This document shows, piece by piece, positions 1 through 6,895 of a DNA stretch of 12,703 nucleotides. The notes under the pieces are model-generated. The model made no database searches. It was not told where the DNA came from and worked only from the letters and a program-made list of their open reading frames with translations. Every line of letters starts with the position of its first letter. The stretch's first letter is position 1. This DNA comes from JAKOQB01 sp036824465. Its GTDB lineage: Bacteria; Pseudomonadota; Gammaproteobacteria; Burkholderiales; Burkholderiaceae_F. Location: NCBI GenBank assembly GCA_036824465.1, contig DAITAC010000110.1:1-12703 (forward strand), given 5' to 3'. The translations under genes and the position numbers were made by a program.

Positions 1-54
<54 letters not shown>

Positions 55-68
55 AACGCGAGGCGCGG

Positions 69-97
69 ATTATAGGCGTGCGGCAGAGGCGCGCCAA
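69..97 (-). promoter_or_regulatory. sigma70 promoter of the tRNA-Thr gene
   Basis: On the minus strand there is a perfect -10 box TATAAT (plus positions 69-74). Seventeen bases upstream lies a -35 box TTGGCG (92-97), matching TTGACA at four of six positions. The predicted start near position 62 leaves about 8 nt before the mature tRNA 5' end at 54, which suits a stable-RNA promoter with a short leader removed by RNase P. Confidence 0.72.
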
Positions 98-108
98 ACG
101 CGGCGAAT

Positions 109-135
109 CGAGGAAACTCGCGGCTTTACAGCCGC
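109..135. other. two abutting small hairpins upstream of the AEC transporter gene
   Basis: Positions 109-120 form CGAG-GAAA-CTCG, a 4-bp stem closed by a GNRA-type tetraloop. Positions 120-135 form GCGGCT-TTAC-AGCCGC, a perfect 6-bp stem with a 4-nt loop. They share base 120, so the full stems cannot both form at once. Neither is followed by a run of T on either strand, so a classical terminator is not supported. They lie between the divergent tRNA promoter and the AEC gene start at 196 and may be part of its 5' leader. Function is unknown. Confidence 0.3.
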
Positions 136-195
136 AATTCGCATGCACGTGTACTGGTTTGCGGCAATGCTCAACGAAGAAGAACATCGCGCCTG

Positions 196-1101
196 ATGGT
201 CGCCAACGCATTGCTGATCCTGCCGGATTTCGCGCTGATCCTGCTCGGTTGGCTGCTGGTCCGCGCATTCGCGCAGAGCTACGACCGCAGCTTCTGGACC
301 GGCGCGGAAAAGCTCGTCTACTACCTTCTCTTCCCGGCGCTGCTGTTCAACTCGATCAACGGTGCGCAGTTCTCGCTCGCCGCCGATGTGATGCTGGTGG
401 TCGCCGCGGTGGGTGCGTTTCTGAGTGCGGTCGCGCTTGGCTTCGCCGCCAAGCCGTTGCTGCATCCGCCGTCCGATGTGTTCGCCGGTTGCGTGCAGAC
501 CGCGTTTCGCTTCAACTCCTACATTGCCTTCGCGCTGGCGCAATCGTTGATCGGCCCGCGCGGTATCGCGTTGCTGGCGCTGGTGATGTCGGTGTGCGTG
601 CCGCTCGCGAATCTGTTCGCGGTGTACGCGCTCGCGCGGCACCGGCGGACCGGAGTGCTGCGTGAACTGGCAGCCAATCCCTTGCTGATCGCCACGGTCG
701 CCGGGCTGCTCACCAATGTGCTCGGCTGGAAGATGCCGGCGCTCACGGCCACTTTCCTGGGACGGCTGGGCAACGCGAGCATCGCCCTGGGGCTGCTGTG
801 CATCGGCGCCGGGCTGACGCTGACCGCCGTGCATGCGCAGCGGGCAACGCTTGGCTATTTCATCACCGTGAAGCTGGTCGCCTACCCGGCGATTGCATTT
901 CTGCTAGCGCGTGCGCTGCAGTTGCCGGACCTGCAGACGCAATTGCTAATCCTGTTCGCCGCGCTTCCGACCGCATCGACCGCCTATGTGCTCGCCGCGC
1001 GCATGGGCGGCAATGCCGCGCCGGTGGCATTCATCATCACCGCGCAGACGCTGCTTTCGATGGTCACCCTGCCGTTGTGGATGTCGTTGGCGCCGCACTG
1101 A
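196..1101 (+). CDS. AEC-family transporter (auxin efflux carrier / malonate-type permease)
   Basis: This 301-residue integral membrane protein probably exports or exchanges an organic anion; members of the family (PF03547) carry auxin in plants and malonate or related acids in bacteria. The protein is hydrophobic almost throughout, with about ten likely membrane segments and a short basic loop near residues 148-152. Family-like stretches are LFPALLFNSI (45-54), FRFNSYIAFA (104-113), NPLLIATVAGL (161-171) and ALPTASTAYVLAARMGGN (256-273). The length is usual for the family. The ATG at 196 is chosen because the N-terminal helix follows it at once; the upstream Shine-Dalgarno is weak (GAAGAAG, spacing a little long). 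The gene is convergent with the acyltransferase gene, stop to stop across 32 nt, so it is not in that operon. The substrate cannot be told from sequence. Confidence 0.9.
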   Translation: MVANALLILPDFALILLGWLLVRAFAQSYDRSFWTGAEKLVYYLLFPALLFNSINGAQFSLAADVMLVVAAVGAFLSAVALGFAAKPLLHPPSDVFAGCVQTAFRFNSYIAFALAQSLIGPRGIALLALVMSVCVPLANLFAVYALARHRRTGVLRELAANPLLIATVAGLLTNVLGWKMPALTATFLGRLGNASIALGLLCIGAGLTLTAVHAQRATLGYFITVKLVAYPAIAFLLARALQLPDLQTQLLILFAALPTASTAYVLAARMGGNAAPVAFIITAQTLLSMVTLPLWMSLAPH

Positions 1102-1133
1102 ATCACGTGCGCATTTGCACCAACTTGCGCGTC

Positions 1134-1859
1134 TCAGGCGCGCCCGACGGCCGGCGGCGCCAGGTGCGGATCGAGTTCCCGCCAGGACGGCAACTTGTCC
1201 TCGAGGAGCTTCTTGGCAACCGCCGGAATGCCGGCGACCATGCAGTTGGGCTCGACGTCGGCCGTGACGACCGCGCCGCCCGCGATCAGCGCACCATCGC
1301 CGACGACGGTTTCCTCCACCACTGCAGCGCCGATACCGACGGTGACGAAGGCGCCGATCCGTATGTGTCCGCCGAGATTGGCACCCGGTTGCACGCGAGC
1401 ATAGGGCCCGATCACGGTGTCGTGGCCGACCGACGCGGAGCGATTGATGAATGCGCATTCGTGCAGCACGGCCGCCGGCCCGATCACGCTGCCGGCACCA
1501 ACGAAAACGCCTTCGGCCACCGCTGCCAGCGGCGAGACGTATGCGGACGGGTGGATCAACACCACCAACCGGATGCCGAAGCGCGCGCGCAGATCGCGCA
1601 CCAGCCGAAAGCGCGCCGCCGCCGTAGTCCCGACAAAGTGGACGTCGCCCTCCGCCGCTGCAAACCCTTCCAGAGGAACGACCGCGGCGCGTACGCCCGG
1701 CGGCAGATCGGCGATGCGTTCGCGGAACGGGCGCGTGCGCGGGCGCACGACTTCTTCTGCATTCGGCACGACGAGAAAGTCGGTGTGGCCGAGCGCCAGC
1801 GCGCAGTCGAACAGATCGCTCAGCAGGTTGCTGACGCCGAAGATCACGAGTCGCTTCAT
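1134..1859 (-). CDS. NeuD/PglD-like sugar O- or N-acyltransferase (left-handed beta-helix)
   Basis: This 241-residue protein has the two-part architecture of NeuD/PglD/VioB-type sugar acyltransferases. The N-terminal part starts MKRLVIFGVS, a short Rossmann-like strand-loop; the usual GxGG nucleotide-loop consensus is weak here. From about residue 103 to 205 it shows hexapeptide repeats of a left-handed beta-helix (for example VFVGAGSVIG, HIRIGAFVTVGIGA). The motif NRSASVGHDTVIG (139-151) matches the PglD/NeuD signature, with His146 as the expected catalytic base. The end of the helix carries the common VVTADVEPNCMVAGIPA segment. The family transfers an acetyl or other acyl group from CoA to an amino sugar or sialic-acid-like sugar. 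Its ATG overlaps the stop of the BKACE gene by 4 nt (ATGA), which suggests translational coupling. The exact sugar, and whether the acyl group is acetyl, cannot be read from sequence. Confidence 0.87.
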   Translation of the reverse strand: MKRLVIFGVSNLLSDLFDCALALGHTDFLVVPNAEEVVRPRTRPFRERIADLPPGVRAAVVPLEGFAAAEGDVHFVGTTAAARFRLVRDLRARFGIRLVVLIHPSAYVSPLAAVAEGVFVGAGSVIGPAAVLHECAFINRSASVGHDTVIGPYARVQPGANLGGHIRIGAFVTVGIGAAVVEETVVGDGALIAGGAVVTADVEPNCMVAGIPAVAKKLLEDKLPSWRELDPHLAPPAVGRA

Positions 1860-2707
1860 GCGGCAGCGCGGTGCAGGCCAAGCCTTCGGTGCACTTCGGC
1901 ACAACTCGCGACGGGCCGTCCGAGAACACGCGCGAATTCGACCACGCGGGCCACAAGTTCGCGATTGCTGGCGAGCCGCGTGCGCTGCGGGTCGAACCAG
2001 ATGTTGTCTTCGATGCCGACGCGAATGCCGTCGGCATAGACGCAGCCGAGGGCATTGACAGCGAGCTGGGCATCGCCGATACCGGCGACCGACCACACCG
2101 AGTTTTCGGGAAGGTCGCCGACGATCGCGGCCAGATGCAGCAGCGTCGCCTGTGCCGTCGCGATGTTGCCCAGCAGGATGTTGAAGTAATGAGGCGGCGT
2201 CAGCAGGCCCTTGTGAATGAGGTACTTCGCGTAGTTGACCATGCCGAGGTCGAACACTTCGAGTTCTGGTTTGATCCCGCGCTCCTGCATCCGCGCCGCC
2301 AGCGCGGCGACGACATCGGGCGGGTTCACGCTCGCCGAACCGGGAAAGTTCATCGAACTGAGCGTCAGGCTCGCCATGTCCGGCCTCGCCGAACCGGTTA
2401 GCCCAAGCACGGCCGCACGCCGTTCGAGCTCGGAGACATTTCGGCCGCTGGTGGTCGCGATCAGGATCAGATCGGGTTTCGCGCGCCGTAGCGGTTCGAA
2501 GATGCGCGCGAAATGCTCTGGATCGCTGCTCGGTGTGCCGTCGGCATGACGCGCGTGGACATGGATCATCGTGGCACCGATCTGCGCACACGCGAGCACG
2601 TCGTCGACGATCTCCCTCGTGTCGATCGGTACGTGCGCGGTCTGGCCCTTGGTGGGAACCATGCCGTTCGGCGCGAAGTTGACGATCAGGGGTTCCGTGA
2701 GCTTCAT
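1856..2707 (-). CDS. Beta-keto acid cleavage enzyme (BKACE, DUF849; 3-keto-5-aminohexanoate cleavage-type)
   Basis: This 283-residue cytoplasmic TIM-barrel enzyme belongs to the family of lysine-fermentation Kce. Members condense a beta-keto acid with acetyl-CoA and release acetoacetate and a shortened acyl-CoA. The sequence shows the family start VNFAPNGMVPTK, metal ligands in MIHVHARH (His49 and His51), Glu150 in ELEVFDLG, and RVGIEDNIW near the end (Arg229, metal ligand Glu233, Asp234). All residues expected for zinc binding and catalysis appear to be present and the length is normal, so the enzyme should be active. It is the first gene after a 347-nt gap and is coupled to the acyltransferase by a 4-nt overlap. 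The beta-keto acid substrate varies by subgroup and cannot be assigned here. Its presence among glycan genes is unusual and suggests a biosynthetic role, such as making an acyl-CoA donor (inference). Confidence 0.9.
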   Translation of the reverse strand: MKLTEPLIVNFAPNGMVPTKGQTAHVPIDTREIVDDVLACAQIGATMIHVHARHADGTPSSDPEHFARIFEPLRRAKPDLILIATTSGRNVSELERRAAVLGLTGSARPDMASLTLSSMNFPGSASVNPPDVVAALAARMQERGIKPELEVFDLGMVNYAKYLIHKGLLTPPHYFNILLGNIATAQATLLHLAAIVGDLPENSVWSVAGIGDAQLAVNALGCVYADGIRVGIEDNIWFDPQRTRLASNRELVARVVEFARVLGRPVASCAEVHRRLGLHRAAA

Positions 2708-3054
2708 CAGTCGTGACGCGTTGAGAGAATCGATCCCAGATTACAGAGGTGCGAATCCACTCGCAAACGACCACGGAAACCCGCCGCCTGACCTGGCTTC
2801 GTCGCGTTTCGTGCGGCACGACGCGCCGTGTATCGGGGCGCGAGAATGCGGATCATCGACATGCGCCGTCGCCCTACGACGGCAGCGGGCACCGTGCACT
2901 TTCATGACCCGATGTCGCGGCTTGGACGGTTGGACCGAGCGATAGTGCGCGCACCCGCACTGACTGGCCGCGTGGACGTGCGTTACGCGGTCGGCCGCAG
3001 AGCCGATCCGGGCAGCACCGAGCGGCGGCGGCAGCGTGGCAGCGATGTTGAGGT
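2708..3054. other. 347-nt gap inside the glycosylation gene set, no gene recognised
   Basis: No convincing coding sequence is seen between the aminotransferase stop and the BKACE start. Frames here stay open on both strands only because of high GC, and their translations are rich in Arg and Ala with no recognisable domain. About 45 nt past the aminotransferase stop lies an imperfect hairpin (2988-3010, five pairs plus three beyond a one-base bulge, loop CGCAGA) without a T run. A possible promoter for the BKACE gene sits near 2740-2766. The gap may separate two transcription units or hold a lost gene. Confidence 0.5.
2740..2766 (-). promoter_or_regulatory. candidate sigma70 promoter for the BKACE-acyltransferase pair
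   Basis: On the minus strand, TGTAAT (plus 2740-2745) matches the -10 consensus at five of six positions, and TTGCGA (2761-2766) matches the -35 box at four of six. The spacer is only 15 nt, shorter than the preferred 17; a weaker -10 reading, TAATCT, gives 17. The predicted start would leave a leader of about 25 nt before the ATG at 2707. The call is weak because such matches occur by chance. Confidence 0.25.
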
Positions 3055-4212
3055 TCACGCAGTGCGAAGCCGTTCGATCGCGCTGCTGAGTTCGCCGACC
3101 ACCCGCGCGACATCTGCCGCCGCGAGCCGTGTGTGAAAAGGCAAACCGATCAGCGTTTGCGCCAGATGTTCGGTCACCGGCAGGCGTGCGCGCACGTCGG
3201 CGCCGTCCAGATGCGCAAAGCCCGGATGCAAGTACAGCGGTGGCATGTACCAGCGCCGGGTTTCGATGCCGGCGTGCGCCAACTGCTCCGCCACCATCGA
3301 GGCGTCGGCTGCGAGTTCGATGCACAGCGTCGCGGGCGGCTGATCGCCGAGCCGTTGCATGCGGACGTGGCGCAGCTGAGCCAGCCCGCTGCAGTAGTGC
3401 GCGAACACCGCACGCCGCGTGGCCAGCAATTGCGGCCAGCGCGCCAGTTGCGCCAGCCCAACCGCAGCCGCGTATTCGCTCAACTTGGCGTTGGTGCCGC
3501 CACCGGCGCTGACAACGCGATGGTCGAAACCGAAATTCGCCATGCGCCGCACGCGCTGCGCGAGGTCCGCATCGAACGAAACGAACACGCCGCCTTCCCC
3601 GATCCCCAACGGCTTGGTCGCGTGCAGGCTGAACGCCCAATGCACACGCTGGGTGAGCGCCTGCGCACCGAGTGCGCCCGCCGCATCGGCGAGCACCGGA
3701 ATGTGCGTATCAGCGACGAATCGGTCCCAGTCGCTGCCCGGCAGCGGCGCGCCGAACGCTGCGACCGGCATTACGAGATCGATCCGCTCGCGCTCGGCAA
3801 GGTGTCGGGCAATGTCCGGGGTCAGCGACCAGCGGTCGGGGCAAACGTCGCCCAGCACCGGCTGCGCGCCACAGCGCTCGACGGCCAGCGCGGTAGCCGG
3901 GAACGTAAGTGCAGGCAGCAGCACGCGTTTGCCGGCGTTAATGCCCAGTGCGGTCAGGCCGAGTTCGAGTGCGGCGGTCCCCGACGACAGGGTTACGCAG
4001 TACGCATCGCCAGCGCCGGAGATGAATTTCCCCAGTCGCTGCTCAAACTCGCCCACTAGTGGCCCGCCGTTGGTGTACCAGTGATTCTGGTCGATGCGCA
4101 CGAGCCACGGCATCAGCGCGTTTGCGTCCGGAAGATCCGGAATCAGGCAGTAAAGCGTCGTGCCGTCGCCATGCTGCCGATCGGTGCTGGGCCGGACGCG
4201 CGGCAGGCTCAC
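3055..4212 (-). CDS. DegT/DnrJ/EryC1/StrS-type PLP-dependent sugar aminotransferase
   Basis: This 385-residue enzyme of the sugar aminotransferase family would transfer an amino group, usually from glutamate, to a keto sugar nucleotide. Signatures in order are WYTNGGPLVGEFE (45-57), the cofactor-phosphate loop LSSGTAALELGL (75-86), FPATALAVE (104-112), ADAAGALGA (175-183) with Asp176 expected to contact the pyridine nitrogen, SLHATKPLGIGEGG (195-208) with Lys200 as the Schiff-base lysine, and RMANFGFD (223-230). The length fits the family. The start is a GTG at 4212 that overlaps the glycosyltransferase stop by 4 nt (GTGA), indicating coupled translation. The first 25 or so residues are not conserved-looking, so a later start is possible, but LIPDLPDANALMPWL fits the family N-terminus. 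No dehydratase or nucleotidyltransferase is nearby, so its keto-sugar substrate must come from elsewhere. Confidence 0.9.
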   Translation of the reverse strand: MSLPRVRPSTDRQHGDGTTLYCLIPDLPDANALMPWLVRIDQNHWYTNGGPLVGEFEQRLGKFISGAGDAYCVTLSSGTAALELGLTALGINAGKRVLLPALTFPATALAVERCGAQPVLGDVCPDRWSLTPDIARHLAERERIDLVMPVAAFGAPLPGSDWDRFVADTHIPVLADAAGALGAQALTQRVHWAFSLHATKPLGIGEGGVFVSFDADLAQRVRRMANFGFDHRVVSAGGGTNAKLSEYAAAVGLAQLARWPQLLATRRAVFAHYCSGLAQLRHVRMQRLGDQPPATLCIELAADASMVAEQLAHAGIETRRWYMPPLYLHPGFAHLDGADVRARLPVTEHLAQTLIGLPFHTRLAAADVARVVGELSSAIERLRTA

Positions 4213-6590
4213 AGCGATATGCTCTCTGCCGGCTCACCCGCGCACCAGCGTCGCCACATGATCCTGAATGCGGTATCGAGTTCGCGCGCGGTGGCAGCGG
4301 TCGATCCCAGGAACACGCTCGCCGCGCGCTCGCGCAGGCCTTGCCGCAGCGCGGCCAGCGCCGGCAGGTCGGCTACCGCTTCACACGCGCGCGCGACGAA
4401 CCCATCGTCGCTATCGGCGATCCAGTCGGACAGTCCCAGCAACTTCAGGCTGGCAGCGCTCAGGTTCTGCTGCATATGCAGGCCGGAGCGGGTCAGCACC
4501 GGAACTCCCATCCACACCGCGTGGCTGGTCGTGGTGCCGCCGCTGTAAGGGAACGTATCGAGCGCGATGTCGACTTCGTGATGCAGCGCCAGGTACTGCG
4601 GCATCGGTACGCGCATCCGCAGGTCGAGCCGGTCGGCCGCGATGCCGTGCGCCGCGAATGCAGCGCGCAGTCTGTCCTGCGTTCGTGCCTCGTCGATCGC
4701 CGCGATCAGCAGCCGTGCATCTGGCAATGCCTGCAGCACGCGGCTCCATAACGCGATCACGCCCTCGTTCAGCTTGCTGGCACGGTTAAAGCTCGCGAAC
4801 GTCACTTGCCCGCGCGTCAACGCCGGCAGCGCGTTGACCGCCGGCGCGTTCGGGGAGGGCTGGAATCCGCGCGAGCGGAAACGCACCAGCTTTTCGCAAA
4901 ACAGCGCCTCGATCTGGCCCACGGCTGCGCCCATCCCGCGCGTGAAGCGATAGTCGATCGTCGACAAGCCGGTTGTAGCCGGATAACCGATCCAGCTGAC
5001 CTGGATCGGCGCCGGCTTGCGCGCAAACGCGGTCAGGCGGTTCAGCACCGTATGTCCGGACAGGTCAAATAGCACATCAATGCGATCGGCGCGGATGCGC
5101 TCACATAGCGCCTCGTCGTCAAGGCGATCGACGCGTACCCAGGAATCGGTTAAAGCGCGTAGCCGCGCGCTGACGTGGTCCTCGGTCGCGTAGTTCGAAT
5201 ACGCATGGATTGTGTGGCGCCCGGCCCGCATCGCCCGCCACACCGGTTCGATCAGGTACGCGACCGCGTGATCTCGCAGATCGCCGGAGACGAAGCCGAT
5301 CCGCAGCGCTCGCTCGGGGTCGCGATCGTTTTCGCACGGGCGCCGCGCGTCGCGGCAGCGCGCTTCGATCAGGTTGCCGATCCGCACATGCTCGGCAAAG
5401 CACTCCTGCGGCGACACGCTGTCATCGTGCGACAGACAGAACAGGTAGGCGGTGTGTGCGTTCGTCATCTCGGGTGCCAGATCGGAAGCGCGGCGCAGGT
5501 GCTCGACGGCCGCCCTGACCTCACCAAGCTGGTACAGCGCGCGCCCGAGACTGAGGCGCGTGGCGACGTGATCGGGCTGCAAATCCAGCGCTGACTGCAG
5601 TTCGCGCACTGCGTCGGCGGCGCGGCCCGTGCTGGTCAGCGCGTCGCCGAGGTTCGCATACAGATCGACCGCGTCCGGTTGCAGCGCAATCGCGCGGCGG
5701 TACAGCGCTTCGGCCCCGAAGTAGTCGTCTCCGACAGCGACTGCGTCGGCCAGTACTCGCAGCGCATCGACGTTTTCGGGCTGCAACGCAAGCGCGCGTT
5801 CAGCGTGGCGCCGCGCGGCGGTCGCATCGCGCAGCGTTACTGCGTTCGCCGATGCGTTAAGCAGCAGGTCGAAGTTGTCGGGCGCCAGTGACAGCGCCTG
5901 CTCGAGAACGCTGTTCGCGTTCTCGTTGCGGCCGAGCCGCCGATACGCGAGGCCGAGCAGATTGAGGATCACCGCGTCCTGCGGCAACCTTTCCTGCGCA
6001 AGCGCCAGCGCTCCGCGCGCGGCTTCGAACCGTCCCTGATCAAGCCGCCCTGCGCCGAGCCATTGCCAGATGCGGGCCGAATTAGGATGCTGCGAGCTCA
6101 GCCGGGCGCCCAGCGTCTCGAGGTCCGCGAAGCGCCGCTGCCGGTACAACTGCATCAATGCCGACAGGTCGGCCGCGCTGATCTCGCCCGCAGCCGGTCG
6201 CTGCGCGGCGGCGATCATCTGTTCGATCTTCTTGAGCATCGGCGCCAGCGCGGTACCGCCGAGGCCGCGGCTGCGCGCCCGCAGCAGCACCGCGCGCGCG
6301 GCTGCCGGGTCGCCGTTGCCAGCGAGCGCGACCGCGTAGTTCATCCAGTGCGCGGCCTGCGAAGGATCGGCGTCGAGCGCGGCCTTCAACATCGGCACCG
6401 CTTCCTGCGTGCGCCCTCTCTGCAGCGCGATCAACCCGAGGTTGTGACTCGCGCCCGCATACGCCGGCTCCGAATCGAGGATCGCGCGGTAGATCAGCTC
6501 GGCCTGCGGCAGGCGTCCGGCCTGATGGTGCTCCAGCGCCATTCGCATCGCATCCGGAATCGGAATCTGCTGAACATCTTCATTCGCCAT
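4209..6590 (-). CDS. TPR-containing O-GlcNAc transferase-like glycosyltransferase (SPINDLY/OGT family, GT41)
   Basis: This 793-residue protein has an N-terminal tetratricopeptide half and a GT41 catalytic half. TPR-like units run from about residue 11 to 110 and again from about 173 to 375, giving roughly nine; the part in between (111-172) is less regular. The catalytic region starts near 428 with LRIGFVSGDLRDHAVAYLIE, where His441 aligns with the conserved active-site His. It continues with VLFDLSGHT (506-514), KPAPIQVSWIGYPATTGLSTIDY (525-547), FASFNRASK (598-606) where Lys606 aligns with the UDP-binding Lys of human OGT, and DIALDTFPYSGGTTTSHAVWMGVPV (674-698). The family moves GlcNAc or fucose to Ser/Thr of proteins, with the TPR half choosing targets. 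There is no signal peptide, so it should be cytoplasmic. The start at 6590 lacks a clear Shine-Dalgarno. The gene is first in the cassette and overlaps the aminotransferase start. Neither its target nor its donor sugar is known. Confidence 0.92.
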   Translation of the reverse strand: MANEDVQQIPIPDAMRMALEHHQAGRLPQAELIYRAILDSEPAYAGASHNLGLIALQRGRTQEAVPMLKAALDADPSQAAHWMNYAVALAGNGDPAAARAVLLRARSRGLGGTALAPMLKKIEQMIAAAQRPAAGEISAADLSALMQLYRQRRFADLETLGARLSSQHPNSARIWQWLGAGRLDQGRFEAARGALALAQERLPQDAVILNLLGLAYRRLGRNENANSVLEQALSLAPDNFDLLLNASANAVTLRDATAARRHAERALALQPENVDALRVLADAVAVGDDYFGAEALYRRAIALQPDAVDLYANLGDALTSTGRAADAVRELQSALDLQPDHVATRLSLGRALYQLGEVRAAVEHLRRASDLAPEMTNAHTAYLFCLSHDDSVSPQECFAEHVRIGNLIEARCRDARRPCENDRDPERALRIGFVSGDLRDHAVAYLIEPVWRAMRAGRHTIHAYSNYATEDHVSARLRALTDSWVRVDRLDDEALCERIRADRIDVLFDLSGHTVLNRLTAFARKPAPIQVSWIGYPATTGLSTIDYRFTRGMGAAVGQIEALFCEKLVRFRSRGFQPSPNAPAVNALPALTRGQVTFASFNRASKLNEGVIALWSRVLQALPDARLLIAAIDEARTQDRLRAAFAAHGIAADRLDLRMRVPMPQYLALHHEVDIALDTFPYSGGTTTSHAVWMGVPVLTRSGLHMQQNLSAASLKLLGLSDWIADSDDGFVARACEAVADLPALAALRQGLRERAASVFLGSTAATARELDTAFRIMWRRWCAGEPAESISL

Positions 6591-6895
6591 TGCTCATGAT
6601 CTCTGGTGTTGAACCGCACAGGAGGTGACTCGGAGGACCGGCGCTGGCAGGGCCGCAGACAACGTCTGCTCCGAAGCCACAGCGTGCAACGGTGCATGTC
6701 GGGCGCACCGCGTTCCAACCTTTCTCAGCACCCTAAAAGCTTGAAAGAACGCGATTGTAGGGGCGCAATCCCATGGAATGGATCTCGCCCCGGCGGGCGT
6801 CGCTGACAGCGCCGTGCCTGCCGCCCGAGACCAGACTGGCGTCGCCATCTGCGGCGCGTCGCTTTACATCACCTTGTACAACGGCGGAGTTGTGG
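6591..6895. other. 305-nt intergenic stretch between the glycosyltransferase start and the queG stop
   Basis: No gene is recognised here. The stretch should hold the promoter of the glycosylation cassette. The best -10 candidate on the minus strand is TACAAT (plus 6754-6759, five of six matches), but no good -35 box lies at the right distance. A short perfect hairpin GCAGAC-AAC-GTCTGC occupies 6655-6669, inside what would be a leader of about 160 nt. No T-run terminator for queG is visible on the minus strand. Confidence 0.4.

Noticed and set aside
1134..2819. A single 561-codon open frame on the minus strand covering the acyltransferase and the region upstream
   Set aside because: Upstream of the ATG at 1859 its translation is Arg/Ala-rich shadow of the BKACE gene, which has all its family motifs in another frame. 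The acyltransferase family N-terminus begins exactly at 1859.
2846..3136. Plus-strand frame starting MRIIDMRRRP, reminiscent of the first residues of amidohydrolase-type proteins
   Set aside because: The likeness covers only about ten residues. The metal-binding motifs do not follow and the rest is Arg/Ala-rich, so a gene or remnant cannot be supported.
3133..4059. Long plus-strand open frame opposite the aminotransferase gene (similar ones lie opposite queG, amiC and the glycosyltransferase)
   Set aside because: These are GC-driven antisense shadows with no domain-like sequence, while the opposite strand encodes clear family proteins.
6655..6669. Hairpin GCAGAC-AAC-GTCTGC ahead of the glycosyltransferase gene as an operator or riboswitch
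   Set aside because: A 6-bp stem with a 3-nt loop is too short to stand out in GC-rich DNA, and no wider fold was seen.
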